From Elysia chlorotica (lineage: Eukaryota > Mollusca > Gastropoda > Plakobranchidae), in contig RQTK01000005.1 in NCBI GenBank assembly GCA_003991915.1, forward strand, positions 1,389,549 through 1,453,548: 64,000 nt of DNA, written 5' to 3'. Numbering within the stretch: position 1 is the stretch's first letter; each line of letters begins with the position of its first letter. A program made the position numbers and the translations under genes. Shown in pieces: positions 1 through 13,428 of this stretch. Below the pieces are notes generated by a model that was given only the letters and a program-made list of their open reading frames with translations, was not told where the DNA came from and made no database searches.

Positions 1-1095
1 TCAAGAAAACAATCTTTATTGGTATGATTTATCTTATTTTAGTGGATTTTTTTCAACAGGATCAAACCTTGAACCAGAGATACAACGCTTTACAGCCGGC
101 TCATTGAATATTTACTGGAGGACCCAGTCACAAACGGCTGACAATTTTCTCACTCATTAGCATGTAATTATTGCGAGGCTGGGTGGTTGAAATTGGCTGC
201 GCATGCGCCCTTGTTGTCCGGTATTTACCTGAGGCGGACATCTTTAAATCTTCTTGTTGGATTTGGCAAAACATGGCCGTGTGATGGAAAGATCTGTGTA
301 ATTATCTCCGCGCCCTCTATGTAGCCTATGAAAGCTATCTGGGAAAAGTATGTGCAAAGAGGATGAAATTTAGACGGTCGTCCACGCCATTTAAAAAAAA
401 ATGGGTACATGATCAACGGGGCACTACAACTACTTCCTCTTTGCACATACCACGCTAAATCTACATCTAAAATATTTTCTGAGTTGGTTTAGATCAATCC
501 CAAAGTCGCCTAATTTTGCTCACTGGCTTCACAAAAAAACATTACTTCGCGGAAATGAAAATATGCAATCAGATCGATGAACGAAGTAATCATGAGGTTT
601 TAACCAGGCATACGATCGCAGAACTCTCTTGGGAATTTTAAACCAAAGCAATATAAGCTTGTGAATAAATTTAAGAGGACTTGAATTGTATATCAAAGAA
701 AGTTTGGGAATCCAATCTTTGTGGGTTAAAACAAGATGAAGAAAAAAGAGAACGGAACAAAATTGCATGCACACTCCTAACGAAATAATACATTATTGTT
801 GGGTACAAAAAGTATAGTACGCCCTGTAGTAGTTACACTGACTTTTCAAACCGCGAGCAGCAAGACAAGCCTAGTAAAGAAAGTTTCGTCTGTGTGAGAG
901 TATGTGTGTGCTTGGAGATTAAGTTGGAAGTCGAGGTAGATTTTAGTTAACTCGTGAAGCAATACCGTCCATAGAGATTGGTTGCTACTTCTTCTACTCT
1001 TTAAAAAAAAAGAATATAAAAGTTCACAAACGGCAAAAAATTACAAATTGTCACTTTAAAGTATCTTATTGTTGAACGTGACCCATAACTTCCGA
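1..1095. other. No recognisable gene
   Basis: AT-rich sequence on both strands with only short, compositionally unremarkable open frames. None shows a protein motif or paired splice sites that I recognise. Confidence 0.5.
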
Positions 1096-1109
1096 CAATG
1101 AGGAAAAAC

Positions 1110-2075
1110 TCTTTGTGGGGTGACATTGACTACAGTCGGTTGTGACCACACAAGCCAGCCTTACCTGTGACTGTCCCTCTTTGTGGAGTGACATTGACTA
1201 CAGTCGGTGAGACCACACAAGAATCCAGCCTTACCCGTGACTGTCCCTCTTTGTGGAGTGACATTGACTACAGTCGGTGAGACAATACAAGCCAGCCTTA
1301 CCTGTGACTGTCCCTCTTTGTGGAGTGACATTGACTACAGTCTTTGTGGAGTGACATTGACATGGAGCAATACAAGTCAGCCTTACCTGTGACTGTCCCT
1401 CTTTGTGGAGTGACATTGACTACAGTCGGTGAGACCACACAAGAAGCCAGCCTTACCTGTGAGTGTCCCTCTTTGTGGAGTGACATTGACTACAGTCGGT
1501 GAGCAATACAAGCCAGCCTTACCTGTGACTGTCCCTCTTTGTGGAGTGACATTGACTACAGTCGGTGAGACAATACAAGCCAGCCTTACCTGTGACTGTC
1601 CCTCTTTGTGGAGTGACATTGACTACAGTCGGTGAGACAATACAAGCCAGCCTTACCTGTGACTTTCCCTATTCCTAGAGTGACATTGACTACAGTTGGT
1701 GAGACAATACAAGCCAGCCTTACCTGTGACTTTCCCTATTCCTAGAGTGACATTGACTACAGTTGGTGAGACAATACAAGCCAGCCTTACCTGTGACTGT
1801 CCCTCTTTGTGGAGTGACATTGACTACAGTCGGTGAGACCACACAAGAAGCCAGCCTTACCTGTGAGTGTCCCTCTTTGTGGAGTGACATTGACTACAGT
1901 CGGTGAGACCACACAAGAAGCCAGCCTTACCTGTGAGTGTCCCTCTTTGTGGAGTGACATTGACTACAGTCGGTGGAGCAATACAAGCCAGCCTTACCTG
2001 TGAGTGTCCCTCTTTGTGGAGTGACATTGACTACAGTTGGTGAGACAATACAAGCCAGCCTTACCTGTGAGTGTC
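1110..2075. repeat. 67-bp minisatellite, about 14 copies
   Basis: A tandem array with a 67-bp period; for example, the same phase recurs at 1561 and 1628. The core reads CTTTGTGGAGTGACATTGAC, followed by a TACAGTCGGT segment and a CCAGCCTTACCTGTGA segment. Copies vary by small indels (GAGACAATAC or GAGACCACACAAGAA) and by a TTCCTAGAG variant in two adjacent copies. The period is not a multiple of three, so open frames through it are not evidence of coding. Confidence 0.95.
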
Positions 2076-2404
2076 TCCCACATGGCCTGGTTACATTGCA
2101 CCCTGAGCTGCTCCAGGAGGATTATCAACTCCTTCTCGGAGGGCATCCTGGTCACGTGATCTCGCGTAGAGAGGCTACGTTCATCTGATTGGCTGGTCAC
2201 CTGACAATATCCCTGGCGCTTGTGTATGTGTCTGCAGAGAGTTCACACGCGAGGCGTGACTTGCTCCTCTACTCAGTTGTACCCTGTACACGTCCGTTTT
2301 GTGTTACATGCTGCGACACAGGATTGTTTTTATCATAAGTAGACTGGAGTTAATACATTATTACACACATTGGTTTTCTCTTAACACGAGAACATAGCAA
2401 TATG

Positions 2405-2650
2405 TCCACACACATTAATTTTCGTTTGTTCTTACGAGTACAGTGTGGTTAAATCCACCATACACAACGTTTGTTTTAACGATAACACAATAGTCCTATC
2501 TTATATAACACCATTTCGTTTATTCTTTCAAGTACAGAGTGGTTAAATCCATCATACACAACGCTTTGTTTAATAACGATTACACAATAGTCCTATCATA
2601 TATAACACCTTCGTTTATTCTTTTAACAATAGAGTGGTTCATAAATACAC
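2405..2650. repeat. About 94-bp tandem repeat, 2.6 copies
   Basis: The motif GTGGTTAAATCCAYCATACA recurs at 2445 and 2539, and a truncated third unit starts at 2634. The units share CACAATAGTCCTATC and CGTTTATTCTTT blocks. The repeat is diverged and non-coding. Confidence 0.8.
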
Positions 2651-3815
2651 ACAATTTATTCTCAGATGTATTGGTATACAAAAACTAAGAATAGAACACT
2701 GAAAATGTTTCTCTGGCGTCAGGGGTAACCACAAGTCCAATATAGAAATCCTCTCTCAGCTGCAATCCATTTCAATGATAATTCGTTTATTAATTTTTAA
2801 AGGGGTTATTCAGTAAATCTGTTTGAAGGGCTGCATTCTTTTGTGTGCCTTTTGGAATTTTACGAGATCCTTTCGTGCAACAACGTAATATTCCTTTTTT
2901 CTACACACCATCGGAAAGATATATGAATATTATCCTAAACAAAAAATTGCTGAAATTACTTCGGATCATAAACACCTCAAAGATACACCATAATTATATT
3001 GGTTATTTATTCGTCGGCAACTCGTTGAGCTGCCAGACAGATACCAAACAGCAAATCAAGGCATTTATACAAGTCAAAGTATATTGACACCGATTCCCAC
3101 TAGAACATCAAATGCAGCATCATTTGAGTTTAAACCCACCGCTTCGATATTAGAACCCGCACCCACACCCTCTTTTCCAGATAAACAAGAGTCTAACATC
3201 AAAGATTGTGGTGGGGTTCCCTCCAAGCCTGGGGTGTGCAGCTTTCACACCGCAATAACCGCAATAAATCAAAGGGCAGCTGCTTGTTGCAGGCGCTAAG
3301 GGTTGAGCTTTCTGTCTCAATAGGCTGACAGAAATTTGTTGTAGAAATTAAATTTTGGTCAGTAAAGGAAACTTTAGCTCGATCATCAATCTCAATGCAA
3401 TTTTTACAACTTTTTTTTTCTTCAACTTACGATGGCAATGATATTGCTTCATTCTCTTTTCCAATTAAAAAATTCAACAAAAAACGTACTAAAGCACGAT
3501 CGGAAGGGTGTTTTGACACTCTTAAGCTTTTTTTTTTTTTAATATTTTATTTCTAAACCGAATGACAATGAGTCATTTATTCATTTCTATTTTTGTTTTT
3601 ATCCTCACCTTGCTTTATGCAATTTGAAGTTCAGTTTCTGAAACTAATGTTCGCAGTTGGTTGGGTTGGTGCGGTTGTTTTATTTTTCACATTCCTTCTG
3701 ATTAGTGTATTTTATCAGCAGTTCCTATATCTTTCTCCGAATATTAATTTCGCAACTTATTAATATTATTATTTAGTTTATATCTTTTGAGTTAACTTCT
3801 TTTTCTTCTTTTTCT
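2651..3815. other. No recognisable gene
   Basis: AT-rich sequence with poly-T runs. Open frames at 2845-3087 and 3084-3299 have no recognisable motif and no supporting splice sites. Confidence 0.45.
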
Positions 3816-3819
3816 TCTT

Positions 3820-3862
3820 CTTCTACCGATGTTCAACCCCTGGGCCACCGCGCCCCCCGAAG
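3820..3862 (-). mobile_element. tRNA-derived SINE, 5' head fragment
   Basis: The plus-strand block ending CTGGGCCACCGCGCCCCCC is the reverse complement of the 5' head (A-box side) of the SINE family seen intact at 17279-17531 and 38987-39244. Only about 40 bp survive and the B box and body are missing. Confidence 0.65.
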
Positions 3863-3997
3863 AAAAGGGCAATGCTACAGGTTTACCGGTATGTGTACAA
3901 TGATAATCACTAGCTGGGTTGGTTAGTTGAGTGACTGCGATCTAAATCAACAAAATTTAAAAGGCTCTGAAAATCCTGATGTTTTGATACAATACTC

Positions 3998-4160
3998 TTT
4001 TTGTTTGTTAGTAGTTGTTGCTGTTCTTGTTTTGTTTTTTTTGGTTATATTGTTGTTGTTGCTGTTGTTGTTGTTTGTTTGTTGGTTGTTGTTTTTTTTT
4101 GTTTGGGTTTTTTGTATTTTTGTTTTTTGTTGGGTGTTTTTGTTTTTTTCTTTTTGATTT
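3998..4160. repeat. T/G-rich low-complexity tract
   Basis: Imperfect TTG/TTTG repeats. They give valine/leucine/phenylalanine-rich pseudo-reading frames with no biological support. Confidence 0.85.
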
Positions 4161-4324
4161 TTTTAAGGGAGGGGTATTATAATGGTGACGATGTGTGTAT
4201 GTGTGTGTGTGTGGGTCGGTGGGGTACCATTTGATCAAGATAAGCGCTTTCGGTACACCCAGTAAAAATTAAAATCATATTGGCTGTAACATACGTTAAG
4301 AAGACAGAATTTTAACGAAGCGCT

Positions 4325-4327
<3 letters not shown>

Positions 4328-4362
<35 letters not shown>
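4328..4362. repeat. (CT)n microsatellite
   Basis: About 17 perfect CT units. Confidence 0.95.
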
Positions 4363-4363
<1 letters not shown>

Positions 4364-4845
4364 TTCCCCCTCGTCCCCAGTCTCTCTCTCTGGAAGCGAA
4401 TCTCCACGGCGCTCCCGAAGAGAAAGCAGGGAGAAGGAAGAGCTTAATTTCTTATTGTATTACTTTTATGTTAGCGTACCACACGGGTTCAAAAACTTTT
4501 TACGTTGACCATTAAGTCAAGTGTCAGGAATGTGTTCCGTCCTTACTCTGCCCGCCCCCGTTCCCCCACGTACGCACAGAAACTGATAGACCTGAGCTCT
4601 GAGTCCAGCCACTTCTTCCCCCCCCCCCCCAAACCTGTCTACAATGTCCTATCTTATGTTTAAAATACTCTAAATCTTCAGCATTTTAGAAATGAGATAG
4701 GGCATCATATAACGAGTCCAGCTACTTGCTGTTGTGGCCTCCAGTCCGCTCAGACCAGGTTTCTGGGCCACAGCAGACCAGAGAGTGACCCGTCGAGATG
4801 CTCCTGGGGTTGATAGAGTAGGCGGCGCTGAGAGGATCCAGGCAA

Positions 4846-4982
4846 TGATTCCGAGTCCTGATTGACGAGTCGCCCTTTGTTTCCGATCGAACCAGTCCAC
4901 CTAGTGATTCCGAGTCCTGATTGACGAGCCGCCCTTTGTTTCCGATTGAACCAGTCCACCAAGTGATTCCGAGTCCGCTTTG
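4846..4982. repeat. 59-bp tandem repeat, 2.3 copies
   Basis: TGATTCCGAGTCCTGATTGA recurs at 4846 and 4905 with a partial unit at 4964. The copies share CGCCCTTTGTTTCCGAT and AACCAGTCCACC. Confidence 0.85.
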
Positions 4983-5003
4983 ATCAGAATCAAACATGTC
5001 GGA

Positions 5004-5250
5004 ATAAAAAAGAAGAGTCCAGACTAGGAGTTGAACTCGAGTTCATGATCGTGATTGTCGGACTCGGGTTTGATTTCGCGATCGTTTTCCGATATGGACT
5101 CGCACTCAAACTTGTCGAAAGAGAGTCCCAATAAAAAAGAAGAGTCCAGACTCGGTGTTGAACTCGTGATCATGATCATGATCGTCGGACTCGGGTTTGA
5201 TTTCGCGATCGTTTTCCGATATGGAATCGCCCTCAAACTTACAGAGAGAG
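5004..5250. repeat. 127-bp tandem duplication
   Basis: ATAAAAAAGAAGAGTCCAGA starts at 5004 and again at 5131. Both copies continue into a shared TCGGACTCGGGTTTGATTTC block and TCGCGATCGTTTTCCGATAT. The second copy decays after about 5250. Confidence 0.85.
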
Positions 5251-6228
5251 AGTCCAGGCCACTGATTGCTGTTAATAGAAACCTGAGGTCCAGACTCAAA
5301 CTTGCACATTATATGGATAGTTAATAATAATGCACTTGTAGTTAAGTAAAGTTAAGACGCCGTTGGTAAACAATAGAGGAGGAAAATGCCTACAGGCCTT
5401 GGCCTTGCCACTCGTGACTGACATCCGCCTACTAATTTAAGGCTAAGCTTACTGCTGCTCTTCAGTCAACGGCCTTGGCGAATGCTTGTCTCTCTACGAC
5501 AGTTTGTTGAGAGAAACTAAAAGAATAACAAAATAGCAACTTACATGGCCCTTGTGAGTTGTATTAAATTACAGTAAAGGGAGCAGATGTTTACTTATCT
5601 ACTCTACATCAGAACTGGAGACTAGATCTACATACCCTAGACACTCTAATATGGTCTTCTATCTAGAAGCTAGATATCAATTTTAGATTCGATATAAGAC
5701 GGGTAGGATTGGGTGAATACATTTAATTTTCTTTTAAGAGAGGATTAGGAGAAAGAGGGGGGGGTAGATACATAGGAATTATCTGTTATGCCAGTGTGTC
5801 AACGAACGTCCTCAAGAAGTTTGCTTTCACACACTCGCACCACAAAATGTATGAATTACACTTACAGAGCGACACAGTAGTTAAAGTGCTGAATCTATTC
5901 CTGGCTCTGTGAGAGACAGCAACATCTTAAAGCTAATTGGTCACGCGATGAGCTCGTAAATAAATAACAGCCGCTTGGTCCCCGTGGAGATGTCCAACTA
6001 AGGAAGTCAATTCCATAGCTTTAAAAGTGTATGAACAATCGAATCGAACTCTGCATCATGATTATTCAGCACATTACATCGTAGAAAGTAACCTCATAAT
6101 GCATATATACATAAAAACAGTAGTTGTTTTCACTGAGAAGGTTCCGGGCCAGTTTACCTGTTTTGGTACATTGAATTCTAGTCATTGAGAAGTCTGATTA
6201 AATTATGGCTCGAGCTGGCTACTGGCTC

Positions 6229-6236
6229 TGACGTCA
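6229..6236 (+). promoter_or_regulatory. Palindromic CRE-like TGACGTCA site
   Basis: A perfect TGACGTCA lies upstream of a locally GC-richer stretch (6260-6410). CREB/ATF factors bind this octamer in animals. No transcript or downstream gene could be tied to it, so its function is unproven. Confidence 0.2.
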
Positions 6237-6517
6237 GGCAACAAGTTCCGTCTGAAAGTACGTATCAGTAACGATGGATCGCCGCATCGCTGCCCTCCCT
6301 TCCCGATAACTACAGCCTCCCCGCTAGCGAGTTATCGCCCGTGTCGCCTCGAAGACTAGAAGGACGGGAGCTAGGCTGAGCAGGCGAGGGTTAGAGGACT
6401 TGCTTCAAGCTACCAGTGGAGTGTTTTCTTCAGTCCTTACCTCATCTGAAAGGGAGATGCACAGAAAAATTTATTATGTCCAGAATTGAATGTACTTAAT
6501 GAATGGACACTGCAGTC

Positions 6518-6546
6518 TTGTTGTTGTTGTTGTTGTTGTTGTTGCG
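6518..6546. repeat. (TTG)n microsatellite
   Basis: About nine TTG units. The reverse strand gives a short artefactual polyglutamine frame. Confidence 0.9.
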
Positions 6547-6787
6547 GAGTTTTTTTCAAGCAGCAGACGGCTCCAAGAGAGTACGAGCAGACACTGGGGC
6601 GGGGGCAGCAGGCACACCTGGCCAGTTTCGAGTGGGAACGCCCAGAGCGATGTTGACCTGTGGTCAAGCGATCAGTGCGCGGTGATAGCACTGGTCCTTA
6701 ATTACTCGGGTGCCTGTGGGTGCCTGGCAGGAGCGCTAAGACATTACACCTGAGTCCGACGAGCCTAATGATCTGGGGCGGGGGTAA

Positions 6788-6837
6788 GGGGGGGGGGGGT
6801 TGTTGTTGTTGTTGTGTTGTTGTTGTTGTTGTTGTTT

Positions 6838-6882
<45 letters not shown>
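6788..6882. repeat. G-run plus interrupted (TTG)n microsatellite
   Basis: A 12-base G run is followed by about 80 bp of TTG units with small interruptions. Confidence 0.9.
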
Positions 6883-7210
6883 TAGGGGGCGGGGGTTATG
6901 CTTCTCTGAGTTGTCATGGCGGGGATTGATTGAGGGTCTCTCCGCTAATGTGCCGCAGTCTCTCCTGATAAAGACTTTATCTCAAGACCTGCATGACGGC
7001 TGGCATAGCCGCTGTTTAAGTCTTCATAATCTAACGGCCATTCTCAGACAGTATGTATGTGCAGTCCATTTCTAGAGAGTGAAAGTGCCATTCAAACTAT
7101 TTATGTCTTGATAACACAAAGAATTCATCAACTTATCGTCAGAATTTCTACCTGAAACAGTTAGCCAAGTGCTTAAAGTGGAAGATCAAGTACAGGCAAA
7201 TAATCATGAT

Positions 7211-7214
7211 GGTA

Positions 7215-7286
<72 letters not shown>

Positions 7287-7288
7287 GT
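7211..7288. repeat. (GAT)n microsatellite
   Basis: About 24 near-perfect GAT units. They give poly-Asp on the plus strand and poly-Ile/Ser on the minus strand, which are artefactual reading frames. Confidence 0.95.
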
Positions 7289-7299
7289 GATAATATGAT

Positions 7300-9470
7300 G
7301 ATCATGATCATGATGTTCATATTTGAAACAAGCTTCCCAATACGTCTCCATGCAAAAAAACAACAATAAACAAACAAACAAAACAGCCTCCAAAACCGCA
7401 ATACTCCTAGAGGCTAAGAGGTGTATCCGCTTTGTCTCCCCTTATAAATAATAACAAAAAATGGCCATTGCTCATCACAGCTCCTTAGTGTTACAATATA
7501 TTATTGCGTTATCAGAAAATGTAAAACCATACATATAACGTTTTGCATTTGAGAAAAATCGCTACAGTTTTTTTTATACAGTCTTAGTTTGAAAAAAAAT
7601 CTGTATATCTTATGGAGTAATTACATTTATAAACGTCTAGTCAAAGTGTAACTTTGCTCTATGTCGCGATCTTTGGTGTTTCACGTTCTTTCGTTTCATC
7701 TCAAGAGAAAATTGGTACCCGGTGTTTTCAAAGATTAGACCAACAATAATTATTGATACATGATTTGTTGTTACAGTTTCTATGGATCAATGCGCGCACG
7801 GCCTGGCTACCTGTCGCCTTACTCCATAGACCCAAGTCACTAGTGCCCTTATAATTATGTATATTGATCAGAACGCTAACATTTCGATATTTTCTCACGC
7901 ATGTATTGCGTCAACAGAGAATGGGTCAAGAGTTGTCCTAGGCGTTAAATAGAATAGTTATAGAAACGCTTTGTATCGCCGGCAGTCATGTGTTTGTGTT
8001 TCCTTCATGCAACATTACAGGAAAAACTACTCGATTACTTGTACCTGGTACCTAAACCTGGATATAGATATCTAGTCAGTGTCTACGTATAATGGTCTTA
8101 CTTTCAATCCATTTTCCTCTTAACTATAATTCCGTCTTCGAAGGATACAAGCCGATGAGCAGTCATAGTGAAAACCACCGGCTACCTTTTTAGGAAAGCT
8201 GTTGCAAGAAATTTCAAAATATCGAAGTACATGTACTACATTGTAAAACAATGCGAAAAATCTGAGCGCATTTTTCTGACATCACTATGTTCACTTTGAG
8301 GAGGAAAACACATGTGAGCGTTAAGACAGGAGCAGATGGAGAAATGACAAGTGCTCAGTCTGTCAGAGATCGGGTACAGCGGGCCGAGTGCATGCCGGGC
8401 CGGGCTAGTGTATCCCCACACGAGGTAATCTCGTCAGACACGCAGCGGGCCCCCTGGTCTTCTACCTCCACATTCCAACTTTAATTTGGCTTTATCTGAT
8501 CTCTCTACACCTCTCTTCCTTTGTAGCTTCTATCTCTCACATCTAATCTATTTTCGCCCATCCCTGTGTATTGTATTCACTCAATTCCTTAGTACTTAAA
8601 GTTCTAGAAGTCTTCTATGAAACCTATCACCTACCTAGATCTCTGTTTCTCCACCAGTCTCTCTCAGATTCTGTCAAAGCTGGGCTTTTCTCCCCCACAC
8701 CGAAACAATGTTTGACTTCTGTAGAAGCCCCAAGCCGCATGTGGGGACGCACACGACAGGCATCAGAAGTTCATTGCGTTTTCACTTCAATGGAGTCCTC
8801 TTTTTATAGTGTGTTGTATTGCAGTTCTTATATATAACATATAACATATGCATTTGCCTTTATGTTTGAGGTTTGTATGTTTGCTTGTTTGTTTTGCTGC
8901 TGTTGTTTATGTTTCTGTTTTTGCATCCCCTGTGACAATGCTGCAAAAGGCTCTTTAAAAAATAACTAACAATAAACTAAAATAAACTAATACATGTAAT
9001 TTTCTTGTTGATACTTGCATTCCATTTCAGAGCGGGTCGCATTTTTAAACTGGGCATTAATACATGTATTATTATTATAAAAGAAATTACATTCATTGTG
9101 GTTTTGTTGGTTACAAAAAACACTGCTTTTCGCTAACTTAAGCAATAGCTTTTTACAAAACGTTGCACATAAAAGTGCGTCTCTTTGTTTTTGTTTTTCT
9201 CTGTTCGTTCCCTACAATATACCAAATTAAAAAGCAGCCAGCCAATTATCAAAGCGGTACAGAATTTTCTAGACCCGTAGCATAAGCATATCTTTGTGAC
9301 AAAACAGTTTGCAATTGCTCCATGTGGTATTTATTTTATGGCGTGAAGATCAAAATATTTATTAGGTTTTCTGTAAGTAGCCTACATGTATAGATAAAAG
9401 TCAACGGATTGGTGGAATTAGGTGAGTAATTAGAGCCACGCCAGTCGACAAGTTTGGAAAAGGTTCAACA
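7300..9470. other. No recognisable gene
   Basis: AT-rich non-coding sequence. The open frames at 8287-8484 and 8571-8837 have no domain signature and no splice-site support. Confidence 0.45.
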
Positions 9471-9659
9471 TTTTTGGATTTCTAAGTTTACCACACCAAA
9501 GAAGTCAAACAGGTTTAAAGAGTGGTTATTACTTTTCACCAGAAACGTTTTTATGTAATAAAATCGATAACGGGATACATGCATGTCTTTGTTTTGCGGG
9601 AAAACCCTTCAAGCCGAAACGATTATTATAAATCTTGTTATTGCTTATCCCTGAAGGTC

Positions 9660-10780
9660 TCAAAGAAAAGGCGATTTAGAGTTGCTCTGATTGTAATTGG
9701 AAAAAAAATGTTAATGCACTCAGTGAAATTTGACTAAAAAAGCACGTGTTTCAGAATTCTCATAGGTGGAAACTGTCAGTATGTGAAACTTCAAACACAA
9801 AAATGTACGGCTTCGTTTTCATGCAATCATTGGAATTGTCAATATTGACTTTAAAAGTCTGAACAACGTTATTTGCAATAAAAGGAGTTATTGGCAATTT
9901 TATGTATATAAAATACTCTTTGTGTCATGTAATTATTAGTCTTTATTGCCTTATTGTGACTTTATTTTATTTTGTAATAAATACATTTTGAAGGATGAAA
10001 AATCGACAATTTGGGATAGATCAAATGCAGTCGAAAAAAATACTAAAATAAAATGCGCTATATGACCTTTGATCTTGAAAAAACACGTGTTTCGTTTATT
10101 TATCGAAAGAAGGTTTTGTGTGTGAAGCCTCAGGCATCTAACTTTGTACAAATGTGAAGTTATATATATATTGTACCAAATTCAGACTTCTAAGGCTGAA
10201 AGAATAGACTTATATTGTTAATTTAATGAGTTTTTTAGTCTTAAACTTAAAGACACTTTTTGGGAAACGCACTCGGTGACCTTTGACTAAAAAAAACAAA
10301 ACAAGTACCACTACTCTGATTGGTAGAAAACTTTGATACATAAAACTACATACATTTTACTTTAGATAAACGCAAAGTTTCGTCTTACTTCAGGTATTGT
10401 CTCCCCCATGTCCTATTTTCAAAATTTTGAAAAGTGTGATTTTGCTATGAAAAGAGTTAATGGCCGTTTTATGAATTTAAATTACTTGCTAAAGTGTTGT
10501 AATTTGTAATCTTCATCGCCTTATTGTGACTTTGTTTTAACTTTAACTAAAGCTAGCTTTTTAGTGGTGTCGAAATAGATGATTCACAGTTGCTTGGATG
10601 CAATTCCCAAAAAAGTTACTTTTTTTTTTTTTTTTAAAGAAATGCACTCGATGACCTTTGACTTTGACAAAATATGTGTTCCAGTCCTCCGATTGGTGGA
10701 AAGTTTTGGTAAATGAAACTTCAGACATTGTACTTTATAAATATGCAAAATTTTGTTTTGTTACAATTAGTGGCAAAATC
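9660..10780. repeat. Degenerate AT-rich dispersed/tandem repeat
   Basis: Related blocks recur about four times: GCACTCRGTGACCTTTGAC-like (near 9716, 10052, 10267 and 10643), CACGTGTTTCAG-like, GATTGGTGGAAA-like, TGAAACTTCARACA-like, and CTTTATTGCCTTATTGTGAC-like. Spacing is irregular (about 215-375 bp), so this looks like an old, partly deleted array. No coding capacity is visible. Confidence 0.55.
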
Positions 10781-10789
10781 AGTCCTGTT

Positions 10790-13428
10790 TAGAGCTAATC
10801 TTCCTGGACTATACCAGTATCTAAACTTATGTAGCTTACATTGTATTTTTCTTCTCCTTCACTGCGGGTTGAGACTGCGATAACAAATTAATTATCTATC
10901 GTATCTTGTATTTCGTAAGCTTTAAATGTATTTTTCCTCCAACGATTAGGCCCACTGGGTTCTCTAAGTCTAAGTCTAATCCTCGCACTCTGCTCTACAC
11001 ACTCGGCAACCTAAGGACTGTTTCAATGTGAATTGATCCAACTCAGTGATTGATCCGTTTCTCATTTTCTTTCTACTCTTATCTAAGGCTTAAGTGGAGG
11101 GGAAGAAACTGCGGTAAATGAACGCATTTGGAATAATACTCATTTGATTGCCCTCCCTACCCAGGCAGCGTGATGAAAGATTGCAAGATACTTGCGTATT
11201 GTTGCTATAGAATATTTTTTTTCTTTTGAACTTTTTTTTTTGGAGATGAGTCAGAGAAATCAGCAATGAACGAACCTTTTACTTTCTGGCTTGGTTAAAT
11301 TTAATAAGTCTAGGCTTCTGTAAAGATGATGTATGTACATGTACCACAATGAGTACGAGTATTTATGAAAAGAAAAAAAATCTACACAAGAAATTCTTTA
11401 TGAAGTATATAATATAACAAATATTTTTTATTTCAAAATGTAAAATTGTAGTCTATAATATAAAATGATTTGTTTTATTTAAAAAGGTTAAAAAATGTAG
11501 TCTAGGTAAATAGATGGTTAATATCATTGTAATTTAACATGTATAAAATTATATAATCAGACCATTTTTAATGTAATGTTAAAGTAAAGAATATATTGTA
11601 TAGTAGTTTAAAAAGTATACATCATGTATTTTACACAAACGAAATGTCTTCGTTAACAATGCTACTAAGTACAAATTTATAATAACATTAGAATTTACAT
11701 GAGGCTTAGCCTGTTGTACACATCAGTCCTTTCAACACTTAGGTCCATACGTATGTAGTTGGTACTGATTCTGAAAGGATGGCAGCGATTGTGCCTAGCT
11801 ATGCCACATATGAAATTGTTTGTCTAATCTTGCGAGAGCCGAGAGTAAGAACTGTGAGGGATCAGCGCTTGGCAGCGAAAATGGTTTAAAGTCTACCGGG
11901 AGGTACTTGTGAGACCCTAAAAACATTAATGGACCCAGTAACCGGCTGGGATAACCGGGCATTATTGACGAAAATGACAGCAAGAAATGAGCAATGAACA
12001 GGACTGAATACCCTCAGTTCATATTTTTTCAACCATGATACGGTCCGCCGGACGCACGTACTTGGGAAGTCAAATACTTATTTATTAATTAATGAGAGTG
12101 AGAGTGGTAGATGTCACTTTGTCAAAAGGCATCTTATCATACATCTAGTTAGTTTAACTAAGCCTGCCTTATTAAAGACATTAATATGCCCTCTATGATT
12201 GAGGGATTGCCGTTATGATGTCATGTTTATCTTTTGTGAAGGAAGCTAGGTTGTTGTTAATATACAATTACATAATATAATACAGTATGTACACAATAAT
12301 ACACAGAAACTATAACAAGTTGCAAGGTGAATACACACACACACACCTACCTAAGTAGGCCTACATGTAATATACAGGACATAAAAACTTCACATATATA
12401 TATATATATATATTCAGAACAACTTTTCAGGCTGTGATAACAACCTCTCTGTGGGCAAAATTACATGAAATCAAGTATATAAGGACACCTAATATATTAG
12501 TATTTTATATAATAATTAATATCGTTAGCTAGTCATGTAAGCTATAAAAATGATGCAAAGTTGACAATGTTTAAAAAAGTGAGACAAGCCCACACAAAAG
12601 TACGTAAATTTTTTAATATACCAATAGTTTCTGAAACCATTGAAGAGAGAAGTAGGACATTGTACAGCCTCTAGAGATTAACCATTAAAGTTGTATAGAT
12701 AGAATGAGCTAAAAAAGAGCAATAACATAGATGGGCACAACTTGATAACAAACAAAAAAGTTTTATAGATAAACAGATACAGTGGAAACCTCATAATTTT
12801 AGATGCTTGGGAATTGTCCAACTTCCAATCTAAGGGAAGTAACTCTAATCGAAAAAAGAACTCGCTCGAGAAAAATAAATCCCACTCCCACTCTTTCTTC
12901 CAAATATTATGTTAAAAATTTTGTTTAAATAGACAGATAAATTCTTTTTCATTTGATATATGATATGCACGCTAACAGCAAACACATTAATTAAAAAAAA
13001 AATACTTTGAAACATTCAACAAAAACACCTTGTTCATGGCTTTATCTTCATACATCAGCTTTTTCCCCATTGAATCTGCGACGTTTATGAGAAATAAAAA
13101 ATATCAGACTTTGTTTTGTGAGGTTTTCACTTAAATCTTACAGCTGGATGTTAAAACTGTATAGATGTGGTTATTTTGATTGGGTTGCTTTTTCATTGGT
13201 TGAAATACCACCTGGTGATCCTATGCACAGGACAAGGCCACTAAATGTCATAGATGTAAAGAAATTTCTAGCTCGCATTTCTCTGTTTCTCTGTTTGATT
13301 ACCACAACTTTTGGAGTTTTCTAGGATTTTGAAGTTCCACAGAAAGAAATTACTGAGATCAGAGGCCCATCATGAGAAGAAAAAAAAAGAATACAATTAG
13401 ACTTGATAAAACCAAATCTGATCCCTGT
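10790..13428. other. AT-rich stretch without a recognised gene
   Basis: Contains a short (CA)n near 12333, a (TA)n tract at about 12398-12411 and numerous poly-A/T runs. It would include the 3' UTR and termination region of the minus-strand DUF1761 gene that ends at 13429. I could not choose a polyadenylation signal with confidence. Confidence 0.4.

Noticed and set aside
1110..2075. CRISPR-like regular repeats
   Set aside because: The units are directly adjacent with no unique spacers, and the window is eukaryotic, so this is a minisatellite. The same applies to the 31-, 44- and 64-bp arrays.
6283..6440. Short ATG frame MDRRIAALPSR downstream of the CRE-like site as a gene start
   Set aside because: Only 11 codons, with no splice continuation identified.
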